Below are positions 54,697-64,000 of a stretch of DNA of 64,000 nt, one piece after another. The notes under the pieces are model-generated. The model worked only from the letters and a program-made list of their open reading frames with translations. It ran no database searches and was not told the DNA's origin. This stretch comes from Lachnospiraceae bacterium (GTDB lineage: Bacteria > Bacillota > Clostridia > Lachnospirales > Lachnospiraceae), in NCBI GenBank assembly GCA_017476665.1, contig JAFUZJ010000019.1:124001-188000 (forward strand). Reading direction: 5' to 3'. Every line of letters starts with the position of its first letter. The stretch's first letter is position 1. The position numbers and the translations under genes were made by a program.

Positions 54697-56101
54697 CTAT
54701 AGCCTCCGCTAATCTAAAACCGATGCAGCTCCCCTCGCCTACAGTGCTTTCTATTTCCAGTTCACTGCCATGAAGTTTCAAAATTTCCGTACACAACGCC
54801 AGTCCCAACCCGGCGCCATTTCTGCTCCGGGATCTGGATTTGTCCACCATATAAAATGCCTGCGTAATCTTCTTCCTCTCCTCCGGCGCAATCCCCACAC
54901 CGTGATCCCTGACCACAAATCGGTATCCGCCTTCCACTTTCTCCCCAAGGATCTCAATTTCGCTGCCCGCCTCGGAGGCCTTACAGGCATTGTCCACCAA
55001 ATTATTCAGAACTGTTTTTAACAGATCCGCCTCTCCAAGCACCTTGCCCGACTGGTAATCAAATCGAAAACACATGTCATTTTCGTGATCCGCCTCATGC
55101 AATTCTTTCAGGTAACAAAAAAGATTCTCCACATCAATCGTCTGCAAATCCACTTCGCCATGACGCGTCACTGTCATATCCAACAGGCGGAACGCCATGC
55201 TTTCCAGCCTTTTTCCCTCAGTGTAAATATAATTGGCTGACAGAAACCCCTTCTCCTCATCCAGCTTACGGGAACGCAGCAGATCCGCGTACCCGATAAT
55301 GGCCGTGAGCGGGGTCTTCAGTTCATGGGAAAATGCAGCGATAAATTCCTCCCTCGCCTGTACTTCCTCCTCCAGTTTTCGGATCGTATCCTCCAGGACA
55401 TTCGCCATGCGGTTAAAATCCTTTGTCAATTGTCCCATCTCATCGTTACTCACCTGCTTTGCCCGGTAACTGTAATCCCCTCTGGCCATTTTCCTGGTGG
55501 CTCTTGTCAAAAGACGAATCGGTCTGGTGAGAAGATGGGCAAGTAACAACATGATGAGAGAACTGACCAAAAGCACAACAATCATCATCCGCCTGTATAC
55601 AGAAAACCCGCCTGTACGCTCCGCAAACACCTCTGTCACATCCTTCATGGTCTCAAGATAGATTGCACGATCCAGGGAAGTGATCACAGCTCCTGTCTGC
55701 ACATAATACCGATTTTCCCGCTGTATCACCCTGTAAATCCTTGTTTTGGCATCAATCTGTTCCAAAAAGTCTGTCGCTTCCACAAATCCGTCACTGGCAT
55801 AAAGAGGAACTCTGTTTTCATCCGAAAGCCGCAGCAGACGTCTTCCCTCCCCGCCGCTGCTCTCCAGCTTGACACCGATCTGCTCAATTGTTCCGTTCTG
55901 CAGCACCTCATATTTGGACGGTATATTGAGGGCCGCCGTCTCAAATGCAAACTGCAGGATACTGCTCTCATTCATCGCCTGCCCCACTTCACGCTCCATG
56001 GAATTTTGAAACACATAATTGATAAACAGATAACCGCTCACGCCGAACGCAAGCGCCATCGTCATGATCGTACATAACAGGATTTTATAGGAAAATTTCA
56101 T
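54689..56101 (-). CDS. Sensor histidine kinase
   Basis: 470 residues. Helices at about 8-28 and 170-190, a periplasm-equivalent sensor between them, HAMP (about 192-245), HisKA with His259 in FSHELKTPLTAIIGY, and HATPase with NLVDNACKAS and SRSRNGAGLGLALC. Pairs with the regulator 16 bases upstream. Confidence 0.93.
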   Translation of the reverse strand: MKFSYKILLCTIMTMALAFGVSGYLFINYVFQNSMEREVGQAMNESSILQFAFETAALNIPSKYEVLQNGTIEQIGVKLESSGGEGRRLLRLSDENRVPLYASDGFVEATDFLEQIDAKTRIYRVIQRENRYYVQTGAVITSLDRAIYLETMKDVTEVFAERTGGFSVYRRMMIVVLLVSSLIMLLLAHLLTRPIRLLTRATRKMARGDYSYRAKQVSNDEMGQLTKDFNRMANVLEDTIRKLEEEVQAREEFIAAFSHELKTPLTAIIGYADLLRSRKLDEEKGFLSANYIYTEGKRLESMAFRLLDMTVTRHGEVDLQTIDVENLFCYLKELHEADHENDMCFRFDYQSGKVLGEADLLKTVLNNLVDNACKASEAGSEIEILGEKVEGGYRFVVRDHGVGIAPEERKKITQAFYMVDKSRSRSRNGAGLGLALCTEILKLHGSELEIESTVGEGSCIGFRLAEAIDE

Positions 56102-56117
56102 TTCAATCGTTCTCCTC

Positions 56118-56771
56118 TTAAATCTCCAACCGATAGCCTACCTTGTAGACCGTCACCAAATGATTCTCCCACCCCATTTTCTTCCTGAGGCGCTGCACAT
56201 GCAGCTCCAGAGTACGGCTGTCCGGAATATATTCATCCCCCCACACCTTCTCATACAGGTTTTCCTTGAAAAGCGCCACATTCCTGTTCCGAATAAATAA
56301 AAGGAGCAGGCCGTATTCCTTGCCTGTCAGTACCACCGGCTTTCCCCCACGGGTCACCGTGCGAGCCTCCGTGTCCACCTCCACGTCCCCAACCTTCAAC
56401 ACCGTCTGCGTCTTATTGTACCGTCTGAGCACCACTTCGACTCTCGCCACCAGTTCCACCACGTCAAAAGGCTTGACCAGATAATCCTCCGCTCCCAGGC
56501 GCAGACCCTTCACCCGATCCTTTACCTCATGCTTTGCCGTAATAAAGATCACCGGAATCTTTAATGGCCGGATATATTCCATTACATCATAGCCGTCCGC
56601 TCCGGGCAGCATGATATCCAGCAGAATCAGATCAAATCTTTCCTTTTCAATTAAATCAATTGCCTGAATTCCATCCTGCACCGACTGGCAGGCATATCCT
56701 GCTGCTGTAAGATTAATGTGGATCAGATCACAGATTGCTTTTTCGTCATCAACAATCAAAATTTGTATCAT
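56118..56771 (-). CDS. OmpR/PhoB-type response regulator
   Basis: 217 residues. Receiver with DDE at 8-10, Asp52 in LDIMLPG and KPF near 102; winged helix ending DSRTLELHVQRLRKKMGWE...VYKVGYRLEI. Works with the kinase downstream. Confidence 0.94.
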   Translation of the reverse strand: MIQILIVDDEKAICDLIHINLTAAGYACQSVQDGIQAIDLIEKERFDLILLDIMLPGADGYDVMEYIRPLKIPVIFITAKHEVKDRVKGLRLGAEDYLVKPFDVVELVARVEVVLRRYNKTQTVLKVGDVEVDTEARTVTRGGKPVVLTGKEYGLLLLFIRNRNVALFKENLYEKVWGDEYIPDSRTLELHVQRLRKKMGWENHLVTVYKVGYRLEI

Positions 56772-56786
56772 TGGAAATTTGCCCCT

Positions 56787-58061
56787 TCATCGTCCTTTGT
56801 TTTCTTTCAGCATATATCCGTTTTCCGGATTGATCTGCCATCCCCAGTAGAATCGGATTTCATTCACCAGATTACTCACCGTCTGCTCCTCTTTGCTTCT
56901 GTCACTGAGGTTCAGAGCAAACTCCGTATCTTGCTCAAACCCATCAGTACGCTGATAATAAATTGCATAGCGAATATCAACCGAGATGCTTCCGTCGTCC
57001 TCCTCCTTGCTGTACCTGGCAAGTACAAGAATATCTTTCATCCCGTCGCCATCCAAATCCGCGGTACTAATGCCCTTTAACGCATAAAGATTATCGTACT
57101 CGCCCATAGGCTCAAACCGCCATACAATAGAGCCCTGCTCATTGATCAGATAGATCATGAAGATGTCATAGTCCCCCAGCGAGAAGAATCCGGGAAAGAG
57201 TTTTAAATTTCCCAATTTCTCAAAAAACCTGCCATGGCTCTGCTCTTCGATCACCTTGAATCCATTTTTCAACAGTTCCTCTTCTGTCGCGGCTTTATAC
57301 AAGAATTCCGTTGACTGCCCATCCCGTATAAAGCTCCGGATGGATTTTGCGCTCTGGTTCATCCCATACCGGTTGATCTTGTCATTAACCCGCCAGTCCC
57401 GGTAAAAATTCAGTTCCTCTGCCTGTAACTCTATCTGCTCTTTCTGGAAAAGCACCTCTCCGATCTTATACTTTTGCCTCTGTCCGCTTTCTGCAGATTG
57501 CACGCAGCCGGCGATCAGAATAATGTCGGTCAGATTATCCCCGTTTAAATCCTGAAATGACACGGATACCAAATCATAGATCGGCTGGTTCATCTCCCCA
57601 AGCACTGCATAATTGCATTCCAGTTGGTTTGTTTTATAGACGATCCTTCCCTCCCGGTCTGCCAAAAAAACAGCCGCCCTGTGACTATTGTTCTCCAGCG
57701 CACAGTAAAACCGCACCGTAGGTACCTCCTGTAACGCCACCGCATCTGCCGTTCCAATCCGGTATGGATCATCAGGTCGCACAACCTCCGCTGTCTGCTG
57801 TAACGGCACGTCAAACACATGCTTCTCTATCACCTGATACCCCTGAGTGCTGATATCCTCAATCGTCTGTATCTGTGAAAATCTGGCCTCATATTCCTGA
57901 TAGGCTGCATATACAGCCCCGGCGCCCTTTACCTGCATCCGGTCTGCTGTCAATGTCCCCATGACCGCCGTCACACACAATGACATGCCTGTCAGCCACA
58001 GACGTTTCCTCCGTCTTTTACTCTTTCCCTCTGTACTCTCTCGTTCCCCTGTCATTTGCAT
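56787..58061 (-). CDS. FG-GAP/VCBS-like exported protein
   Basis: 424 residues. Signal anchor at about 20-38. Two calcium-loop-like repeats, SFQDLNGDNLTDIILIAGC and ISTADLDGDGMKDILVLARY, each starting D-x-(N/D)-G-D-x-x-x-D, suggest a beta-propeller. AGGAAGCAGG precedes the ATG. First gene of the operon with regulator, kinase, hypothetical and amidase-deacetylase, so it may be the ligand-sensing or wall-contact component. Confidence 0.7.
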   Translation of the reverse strand: MQMTGERESTEGKSKRRRKRLWLTGMSLCVTAVMGTLTADRMQVKGAGAVYAAYQEYEARFSQIQTIEDISTQGYQVIEKHVFDVPLQQTAEVVRPDDPYRIGTADAVALQEVPTVRFYCALENNSHRAAVFLADREGRIVYKTNQLECNYAVLGEMNQPIYDLVSVSFQDLNGDNLTDIILIAGCVQSAESGQRQKYKIGEVLFQKEQIELQAEELNFYRDWRVNDKINRYGMNQSAKSIRSFIRDGQSTEFLYKAATEEELLKNGFKVIEEQSHGRFFEKLGNLKLFPGFFSLGDYDIFMIYLINEQGSIVWRFEPMGEYDNLYALKGISTADLDGDGMKDILVLARYSKEEDDGSISVDIRYAIYYQRTDGFEQDTEFALNLSDRSKEEQTVSNLVNEIRFYWGWQINPENGYMLKENKGR

Positions 58062-58125
58062 CCTGCTTCCTCTGTCTGTACTTCTCCTAATCTGTCAAAT
58101 GCTTTCCCGCCACATCTTCAAACCC

Positions 58126-58154
58126 AGTATAGCATCGGAAATTTATGGGCTCAA
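58126..58154 (-). promoter_or_regulatory. Promoter of the envelope two-component operon
   Basis: TTGAGC (58154-58149) and TATACT (58131-58126) with a 17-base spacer. Confidence 0.65.
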
Positions 58155-58195
58155 TGATTTTGACGCAAAAAATAAAAATGATGCACTTTTGATGC

Positions 58196-58229
58196 AAAAA
58201 TCCCCGAAAGCAATAAAACTTTCGGGGAT
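58196..58229 (-). terminator. Terminator of pta-ackA
   Basis: ATCCCCGAAAG (58200-58210) pairs with CTTTCGGGGAT (58219-58229), followed by a T run on the minus strand. Confidence 0.9.
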
Positions 58230-58273
58230 CAATCACTCTTATATCTAATTGGCCTGACTTGAAACAGTTCGCT

Positions 58274-59470
58274 TTATTTTACCAGGCGGACGGTCTCTCT
58301 TGCGATTGCGAGCTCTTCATTGGTAGGGATCACCATAACCGTAGTCTTGCTGTCCGGAGTGGAGATCACAATGTCCTCGCCTCTCTTGTGATTTGCCTCC
58401 TCATCGATGGCAACGCCGAGATAACCCAGATACTCACATACCCAGCTGCGAACCAGTGCTGCGTTCTCACCGATACCTGCGGTGAAGCAGATCACGTCCA
58501 CGCCGTTCATGGCAGCCACATAGGCACCGATGTATTTTGCAACTCTGTAGCAATACGTCTTCAGGGTACGGGTTGCGTTCGCGTTGCCCTCATTATGTCC
58601 AGCCTCCAGATCACGGAAGTCGCTGGAAAGGTTGTCCGACAGACCCTGTACACCGGACTTCTTGTTCAGGATGGTCATGATCTCGTCAATGGACTTATTC
58701 TCCTTGTGGGCGATGAACTCCATGATAGCAGGGTCGATATCGCCGGAACGGGTTCCCATGATCAGACCTTCCAACGGGGTCAGGCCCATGGAAGTGTCTA
58801 CGCACTTGCCGTTCTTCACTGCAGATACGCTGGCACCGTTGCCCAGATGACAAACGATGATCTTCAGATCCTCGTATTTCTTGCCAAGATCCTCAGCTGC
58901 CTTCTTGGATACGAAGGAATGGCTGGTTCCATGGAAGCCGTATCTTCTGATCTTGTACTTCTGATAGTACTCGTAAGGCAGACCATACATATATGCCTCT
59001 TCCGGCATGGTCTGATGGAATGCAGTATCGAATACCGCCACCATAGGTGTGTTCGGCATCAGCGCCTTGCATGCATTGATACCGATGATATTTGCAGGAT
59101 TGTGAAGAGGTGCCAGATCGTTGCACTCCTCAATCGCCTTCATCACTTCATCATTGATCACAGTAGAATCGGCAAACTTCTCGCCGCCATGTACCACGCG
59201 GTGTCCTACCGCCCCGATCTCGTCCAGGCTCTTCAACACACCGGTCTTTGCGTTGGTCAGTGCCTCCAGCACCAGACGGATTGCCTCCTTGTGATCCGGC
59301 ATGGGAGTCACGGTAACTTCCTTCTCGCCGCCCTCGGGAGAATAGGTGATCTGGCTTCCGTCGATACCGATTCTCTCGCAAAGTCCTTTTGCAATACACT
59401 GCTCTGTGTCGGAGTTGATCACCTGATATTTCAGAGAAGAACTTCCGCAGTTGATAACCAAAATATTCAT
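58274..59470 (-). CDS. ackA: Acetate kinase
   Basis: 398 residues, full length. [45 protein letters not shown] and [10 protein letters not shown] are diagnostic. Converts acetyl phosphate and ADP to acetate and ATP. Forms an operon with pta, 43 bases upstream. Confidence 0.98.
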   Translation of the reverse strand: MNILVINCGSSSLKYQVINSDTEQCIAKGLCERIGIDGSQITYSPEGGEKEVTVTPMPDHKEAIRLVLEALTNAKTGVLKSLDEIGAVGHRVVHGGEKFADSTVINDEVMKAIEECNDLAPLHNPANIIGINACKALMPNTPMVAVFDTAFHQTMPEEAYMYGLPYEYYQKYKIRRYGFHGTSHSFVSKKAAEDLGKKYEDLKIIVCHLGNGASVSAVKNGKCVDTSMGLTPLEGLIMGTRSGDIDPAIMEFIAHKENKSIDEIMTILNKKSGVQGLSDNLSSDFRDLEAGHNEGNANATRTLKTYCYRVAKYIGAYVAAMNGVDVICFTAGIGENAALVRSWVCEYLGYLGVAIDEEANHKRGEDIVISTPDSKTTVMVIPTNEELAIARETVRLVK

Positions 59471-59513
59471 AATATGCTATGTCCTTTCCAAATTAATTTT
59501 TTTCTCGCAGATA

Positions 59514-60515
59514 TTATTTCAGCTGTGCCTGCACTGCAGTCAGCGCTACAACACCCACGATATCCTGCCAGGAACAACCTCTGGACAGGTCGTTGACAGG
59601 CTTGGCGATACCCTGAAGGATCGGACCGTAAGCCTCTGCGCCGCCCAGTCTCTGAACCAGCTTATAACCGATGTTGCCTGCATCCAGGTTCGGGAAGATC
59701 ATGATGTTCGCACGACCGCCTACTGCGCTTCCGGGTGCTTTAGACTTGGCTACGGAAGGAACCAATGCCGCGTCAACCTGCAGTTCGCCGTCCAGAACCA
59801 GATCCGGATACTGCTCCTTCGCAATGCGGGTAGCCTCTGCGACCTTATCCACCAAAGCATGCTTTGCGCTGCCCTTGGTGGAGTGGCTGAGCATTGCGAT
59901 TACAGGATTCGGACCAACCAGCGCCTTGAAGCTCTTTGCAGAAGAATCTGCGATTGCAGCGAGTTCCTCAGATGTGGGATCCTGATTCAGACCGCAGTCT
60001 GCAAAAATAAAGGTACCGTTCTCACCCTGATTCTTAAACTGTGTATCCATTACGAAGAATGCGGAAACCAGCTTGGTCCCGGGAGCTGTCTTCAGAATCT
60101 GAAGTGCAGGTCTCAACGTATCCGCCGTGGAGTGACATGCACCTGCTACCATACCGTCTGCATCGTCCGCTTTTACCATAACGATACCAAAAGTCAGGTT
60201 GTCCTTTAACAAGATCTCTCTTGCCTGCTCAGGGGTCATGCCCTTTGCTTTTCTGGTTTCATATAATAAATTTACATAATCATCCAGTTTCTCCGTTGTC
60301 TTGGGATTAATGATCTTAACCCCGGACAGATCAAGTTCCAGCCACTCAGCACCGTCTCTGATCTTATCCTCATCACCTACCAGGATAATGTTTGCAATTC
60401 CTTCCTCCATGAGCTTCGCAGCGGCAAACAAGGTACGCTTGTCCGTGGTCTCCGGTAATACGATCGTCTTCTTATCGAGCTTCGCTCTCTCTTTGATCTT
60501 GTCAATGTATGACAT
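59514..60515 (-). CDS. pta: Phosphate acetyltransferase
   Basis: 333 residues, the short Pta form without an N-terminal regulatory domain. VKADDADGMVAGACHSTADTLRP and GPILQGIAKPVNDLSRG are typical. Makes acetyl phosphate from acetyl-CoA. The frame opens at 60563; AAGGAG before 60515 gives MSYIDKIKERA as the start. Confidence 0.97.
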   Translation of the reverse strand: MSYIDKIKERAKLDKKTIVLPETTDKRTLFAAAKLMEEGIANIILVGDEDKIRDGAEWLELDLSGVKIINPKTTEKLDDYVNLLYETRKAKGMTPEQAREILLKDNLTFGIVMVKADDADGMVAGACHSTADTLRPALQILKTAPGTKLVSAFFVMDTQFKNQGENGTFIFADCGLNQDPTSEELAAIADSSAKSFKALVGPNPVIAMLSHSTKGSAKHALVDKVAEATRIAKEQYPDLVLDGELQVDAALVPSVAKSKAPGSAVGGRANIMIFPNLDAGNIGYKLVQRLGGAEAYGPILQGIAKPVNDLSRGCSWQDIVGVVALTAVQAQLK

Positions 60516-60556
60516 TTCCATTCTCCTTTCCACGACGCAAAAATTTGTAATGCATC

Positions 60557-60606
60557 TTAACAAATTCCGATATTTGTATTATACTAAATTTGTTAATATT
60601 TAACAA
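60557..60606. promoter_or_regulatory. Overlapping divergent promoters of pta-ackA and tmcAL with inverted repeat
   Basis: Minus: TTGTTA (60606-60601) and TATAAT (60583-60578), spacer 17. Plus: TTAACA (60557-60562) and TATACT (60580-60585), spacer 17. The -10 elements overlap, so the promoters exclude each other. TTAACAAATT (60557-60566) and AATTTGTTAA (60587-60596) form perfect 10-base arms around both. Confidence 0.65.
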
Positions 60607-60649
60607 GATATAAATTGATGCAATTCACAGAATTTGAAAGGAACATACC

Positions 60650-61885
60650 ATGACAGTCAACGGAATCATCGCAGAATATAATCCTTTTCACAACGGTCAC
60701 CACTATCAGCTGGAAAACGCCCAGTCCCGTACCGGCGCCGACTATACCATAGTCGTCATGAGCGGAAATTTCATGCAGCGCGGCACTCCCGCCCTGGTGG
60801 ATAAGTTCAGGCGTGCAGAGATGGCGCTGCGAAACGGCGCGGATCTGGTCCTGGAGATCCCTGCATTCTATTCGGTGGCCAGCGCGGAATATTTTGCCAC
60901 CGGAGCCACAGCGCTCCTGGACAAGCTGGGCATTGTAACCCATCTGTGTTTTGGCGCGGAATGTGAACGGCTGAATATTTTGCAGCGGATGGCTGATATT
61001 TTTGTGGATGAACCGTTAAAATACTCCGAGTATCTGAAAGAATATGTCCGGCAGGGGAATTCCTTCCCGGTAGCCAGGGCGATGGCACTGATCCGGTATG
61101 CACCGGAACTCTCCGACTGCCGCGACGTGCTGAATTCCGCCAACAACATCCTGGCAATCGAATATCTGAAAGCGCTGAAGAAGCGCGACAGCCAGATGCA
61201 TCCCGTCCTCACAGTGCGTCAGGGTACCGATTACAACGACCGCATGCTGGGGACGCATCAGAGTTCCGCTCTTGCCATCAGACAGGCGATTTACGATCAC
61301 GCCGACCTGTCCGCGCTCGCGACACAGATTCCGGATTCTGCCTTTAAGATTTTGTGTGATGTACTGTCAAAAGGCGAACCGATCCGACTCAATGACCTTT
61401 CGGAAGTGCTGCATTATAAGCTGTTGTCGGAGGCAGATGCCGGATATACCCAGTATCTGGATGTGTCCACGGAACTCTCCGACCGGATCAAGAACCACCT
61501 GTGTGATTTTGTGAATTTCAGCGGTTTCTGCGATCTGCTCAAAACCAAAGACATCACATATACCCGTGTCAGCCGCTGCCTGATGCATATCCTGTTGGAC
61601 ATCCGCGAGGACGATATGGCGATCTATCTCCAGTCAGACTGCATCAAATACGCCCGCGTGCTTGGTTTTAGAAAAGAGAGTGAAAATTTATTGACGGCGC
61701 TCAAAAACACAAGTTCCATACCGCTTTTGACCAAGCTGGCCGATGCCCAGAAGTCTTTGAATGAGTTTTCCTATGAAATGCTAAAGAAAGAGCTTCTGAT
61801 CAGCTCATATTACGGAAGCGCCACCGCCATAAAGACCGGCGTTCCCATGGTAAACGAGTACAGAAGCCCGTTGGTGATCGTGTAG
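60650..61885 (+). CDS. tmcAL: tRNA(Met) cytidine acetate ligase
   Basis: 411 residues. VNGIIAEYNPFHNGHHYQLE is the nucleotidyltransferase-type N-terminus with HNGH, followed by SGNFMQRGTPALVDKF. The YlbM/TmcAL family uses acetate and ATP to acetylate the wobble C34 of elongator tRNA-Met. It sits opposite the acetate-producing pta-ackA operon. AAAGGAAC precedes the ATG. Confidence 0.93.
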   Translation: MTVNGIIAEYNPFHNGHHYQLENAQSRTGADYTIVVMSGNFMQRGTPALVDKFRRAEMALRNGADLVLEIPAFYSVASAEYFATGATALLDKLGIVTHLCFGAECERLNILQRMADIFVDEPLKYSEYLKEYVRQGNSFPVARAMALIRYAPELSDCRDVLNSANNILAIEYLKALKKRDSQMHPVLTVRQGTDYNDRMLGTHQSSALAIRQAIYDHADLSALATQIPDSAFKILCDVLSKGEPIRLNDLSEVLHYKLLSEADAGYTQYLDVSTELSDRIKNHLCDFVNFSGFCDLLKTKDITYTRVSRCLMHILLDIREDDMAIYLQSDCIKYARVLGFRKESENLLTALKNTSSIPLLTKLADAQKSLNEFSYEMLKKELLISSYYGSATAIKTGVPMVNEYRSPLVIV

Positions 61886-61967
61886 AGCTGCTGATCTGAA
61901 CCATGCTGATTCGCAAAATCGCTGCTGCGCAGCTTTCCTTTTGCTCATCAGTATGGCTTCGCCATAT

Positions 61968-62032
61968 ACACAGAAATAAAAAGCGAGGCTTTTGAATGCG
62001 AGCATTCAACGCCCCGTTTTTTATTTCTGTGT
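61968..62032. terminator. Bidirectional terminator between tmcAL and the UPF0210 gene
   Basis: ACACAGAAATAAAAAGCG and CGTTTTTTATTTCTGTGT pair almost perfectly around a smaller hairpin TTGAATG/CATTCAA. A and T runs on both sides serve the converging genes. Confidence 0.75.
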
Positions 62033-62043
62033 GCATGGTTCAG

Positions 62044-63408
62044 TCAGTTTTTGAAACTGTGGATGGGGGCGGGAATTCTTCCGCCGCGATTGACAAAGGC
62101 TGAACAGTCAAACTGATTCACCGGCATGATCGGGGCATAGCCCAGAAGTCCGCCGAACTCCACCTTTTCTCCCACACCTTTACCGATGACAGGAATGATC
62201 CTCACCGCTGTCGTCTTCTGATTCACCATACCGATGGCCATCTCATCCGCAATGATGCCGGAAATGGTGGTTGCCTTTGTATCTCCCGGTATCGCGATCA
62301 TATCCAGTCCCACGGAGCAGACGCAGGTCATGGCTTCCAGCTTCTCCAAGGTCAGCGCGCCCGCCTGTACCGCATCGATCATGCCCTGATCCTCGCTGAC
62401 AGGGATAAACGCTCCGCTCAAGCCTCCCACATAGGAGGATGCCATCACGCCGCCCTTTTTCACCTGATCATTCAAAAGCGCCAGCGCCGCCGTGGTACCG
62501 GGCGCTCCCGCATATTCCAGTCCGATCTCACACAAGATATCCGCCACGCTGTCGCCGATGGCCGGCGTGGGTGCCAAAGACAGATCCACAATGCCAAAGG
62601 GCACGCCCAGCATAGAAGACGCCTCCTGCGCCACCAACTGCCCCACACGGGTCACTTTAAACGCAGTCTTCTTGATGGTCTCACAGAGCACCTCAAAATT
62701 CTCCCCCCGCACCTTCTCCAGCGCCGTCTTCACCACTCCGGGGCCGCTGACCCCTACATTGATGATCTTATCCGCTTCCGTCACTCCATGGAACGCCCCC
62801 GCCATAAAGGGATTGTCATCCGGCGCATTGCAGAACACCACCAGCTTTGCACAGCCTAATGAGTCCTGCTCTTTCGTCAGCTCCGCAGTCTCCTTTACCA
62901 CATCGCCCATCAGACGCACCGCATCCATATTGATGCCGGTCCTGGTGGAACCCAGATTCACGGAACTGCACACCCGCTCGGTGGTGGAGAGCGCCAACGG
63001 TATGGATTGGATCAGCAATTCGTCCGCAGGCGTCATTCCTTTGCTCACCAGCGCAGAATATCCGCCGATAAAGTTCACGCCCACCTCGTGTGCCACATCA
63101 TCCAACACTTTCGCAAGATACGCGAAATCTTCCTTGGTTTTGCAGGCAGCGCCGCCGATCAACGCGATGGGCGTCACCGAGATCCGCTTGTTCACAATAG
63201 GAATTCCAAATTCTCTGGATATCTCTTCACCTGTCTTTACCAGATCCTTCGCTGCTTCATATATTTTGTCATGGATTTTTTTACCCAATGTCTGAAGATC
63301 AGAGTCAATACAGTCCAACAGACTGATCCCCAGCGTGATCGTACGCACATCCAGGTTTTCCTTCTCGATCATCTCATTGGTTTCCAGTACTTCTATCTGG
63401 TTGATCAT
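62044..63408 (-). CDS. UPF0210/DUF711 protein
   Basis: 454 residues. [44 protein letters not shown] and [21 protein letters not shown] are the DUF711 hallmarks; the fold recalls glycyl-radical or Rossmann enzymes but the function is unproven. Paired with the ACT gene upstream in many Firmicutes and archaea. GGAGG before 63408 gives the start; the frame runs to 63474 and overlaps the ACT gene. Confidence 0.9.
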   Translation of the reverse strand: MINQIEVLETNEMIEKENLDVRTITLGISLLDCIDSDLQTLGKKIHDKIYEAAKDLVKTGEEISREFGIPIVNKRISVTPIALIGGAACKTKEDFAYLAKVLDDVAHEVGVNFIGGYSALVSKGMTPADELLIQSIPLALSTTERVCSSVNLGSTRTGINMDAVRLMGDVVKETAELTKEQDSLGCAKLVVFCNAPDDNPFMAGAFHGVTEADKIINVGVSGPGVVKTALEKVRGENFEVLCETIKKTAFKVTRVGQLVAQEASSMLGVPFGIVDLSLAPTPAIGDSVADILCEIGLEYAGAPGTTAALALLNDQVKKGGVMASSYVGGLSGAFIPVSEDQGMIDAVQAGALTLEKLEAMTCVCSVGLDMIAIPGDTKATTISGIIADEMAIGMVNQKTTAVRIIPVIGKGVGEKVEFGGLLGYAPIMPVNQFDCSAFVNRGGRIPAPIHSFKN

Positions 63409-63451
63409 AAAATTTAATTCCTCCGGTTTCTCCGCATTAAAATCTGTGCAA

Positions 63452-63724
63452 TCAAATCCTGTGCATCTTGTCAAAGATCTCTTCCTTCTGGCACTTGATC
63501 ACCACACCGATCTCCTCACCCAGCGCCGCCAGTTCATCCGCCATATCGCCGAACACTTTCTTGGAATTGTTCGTATCCACGATCATCATCATGTTGAAAT
63601 AATCCTGCACGATGGTCTGGGAAATATCCAGAATATTGATCTGGTTCTCTGCCAGATACGTGCAGACTTTTGCGATGATACCTACGGTATCTTTTCCGAC
63701 TACTGTAATGATTGTTTTCTTCAT
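63452..63724 (-). CDS. ACT-domain protein (UPF0237)
   Basis: 90 residues forming one ACT domain: [35 protein letters not shown]. Small ligand-binding regulator, partner of the UPF0210 gene. GAGGAGAG before 63724 sets the start. Confidence 0.92.
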   Translation of the reverse strand: MKKTIITVVGKDTVGIIAKVCTYLAENQINILDISQTIVQDYFNMMMIVDTNNSKKVFGDMADELAALGEEIGVVIKCQKEEIFDKMHRI

Positions 63725-63763
63725 AATCCTGTCTCTCCTCAATTTTTCTGTATGATTCCCAAT

Positions 63764-64000
63764 TTATGTAAGATTTACCACCGGCGTAGGCTCGCTGCGC
63801 TTTGCCACCTGCAGGAAGAAATCGTTTGCATTATAGGGATTGTCCCCCAGCGTGATCTCCATGCGCACCGCCTCATAGGCCAGCTCCGGCATATTATTCT
63901 CCTTGCTCAGATGTCCCAGCAGGATTGCCTGCACTTTATCGTGCAGGACCCGGCTTAACAGTCTGCCGGAATTCTCATTGGACAAATGTCCCTTATCACC
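63764..64000 (-). CDS. MBL-fold hydrolase, C-terminal part (WalJ/YycJ-like)
   Basis: Only the last 78 residues are in the window; the 5' part lies beyond the right edge. GHLSNE with ILLGHLSKENN and TLGDNPYNANDF fit the C-terminus of YycJ/WalJ-type metallo-beta-lactamase-fold exonucleases. Same strand as the ACT gene, 39 bases upstream of its start. Confidence 0.75.
   Translation of the reverse strand, partial: GDKGHLSNENSGRLLSRVLHDKVQAILLGHLSKENNMPELAYEAVRMEITLGDNPYNANDFFLQVAKRSEPTPVVNLT

Noticed and set aside
58259-59596. Plus-strand frame of 445 codons
   Set aside because: It lies antisense to ackA, a certain gene, and its translation has no recognisable domain.

Overview
The window looks like chromosome of an endospore-forming Clostridia species, most likely Lachnospiraceae. 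Pointers are spoIVA at the left edge, tRNA-sensing T-box leaders, the Firmicutes orders ylxM-ffh-rpsP-khpA-rimM-trmD-rplS and yceD-rpmF-plsX-acpP-rnc-smc-ftsY, the rbgA-rnhB-ylqG-ylqH neighbourhood and a pta-ackA pair. I see no rRNA, tRNA, transposase, phage module or CRISPR array. Most genes lie on the minus strand; the plus-strand ones are a small regulator (3.6 kb), a small membrane protein with metF (7.7-8.8 kb), prs (13.9-15.1 kb) and tmcAL (60.7-61.9 kb).

Layout. 1-2.9 kb: spoIVA (cut by the edge) and tyrS with a Tyr T-box. 2.9-7.5 kb: an accessory island with a membrane protein facing an XRE regulator, then a MoxR-type ATPase and a VWA protein with two unrelated small genes wedged between them. 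7.7-9.0 kb: a 57-residue membrane protein, metF and an unassigned structured RNA on the opposite strand. 9.1-13.6 kb: gpsA, plsY, der and a PDZ/radical-SAM DUF512 gene whose leader carries two identical 47-base structured repeats. 13.9-18.5 kb: prs and a two-component system with a very large kinase. 18.5-25.3 kb: pgeF, yraN, FlhB-like ylqH, FliK-like ylqG, rnhB, lepB, rbgA, a second lepB and rplS. 25.4-31.4 kb: a GT-C type membrane protein, a trmD-acetyltransferase fusion, rimM, khpA, rpsP, ffh and ylxM. 31.5-36.8 kb: a DUF3048 lipoprotein, a zinc-ribbon protein, a YitT protein, ilvA and an ftsY with its acidic domain at the C-terminus. 36.9-43.4 kb: smc, rnc, acpP, plsX, rpmF, yceD. 43.5-49.0 kb: a trpEGCBA operon under a Trp T-box. 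49.0-52.2 kb: a chemoreceptor paired with a solute-binding lipoprotein. 52.3-58.1 kb: a two-component envelope operon with an amidase-deacetylase fusion. 58.2-64.0 kb: pta-ackA, tmcAL, a UPF0210 gene with its ACT partner and the end of an MBL-fold hydrolase.

The genes fall mostly into translation and protein targeting (ffh, ylxM, ftsY, rpsP, rplS, rpmF, rimM, trmD, rbgA, der, tyrS, tmcAL), phospholipid synthesis (gpsA, plsY, plsX, acpP), tryptophan and one-carbon metabolism, acetate fermentation and envelope remodelling. The observations I rate highest are: inverted repeats that hide a Shine-Dalgarno sequence from read-through RNA while a promoter -10 sits in the loop (before spoIVA and after trpA, with a similar geometry before ylxM); the unassigned RNA beside metF; the cargo wedged into the MoxR/VWA pair together with a duplicated scrap of the VWA gene; and the TrmD-GNAT, amidase-deacetylase and rearranged FtsY architectures.
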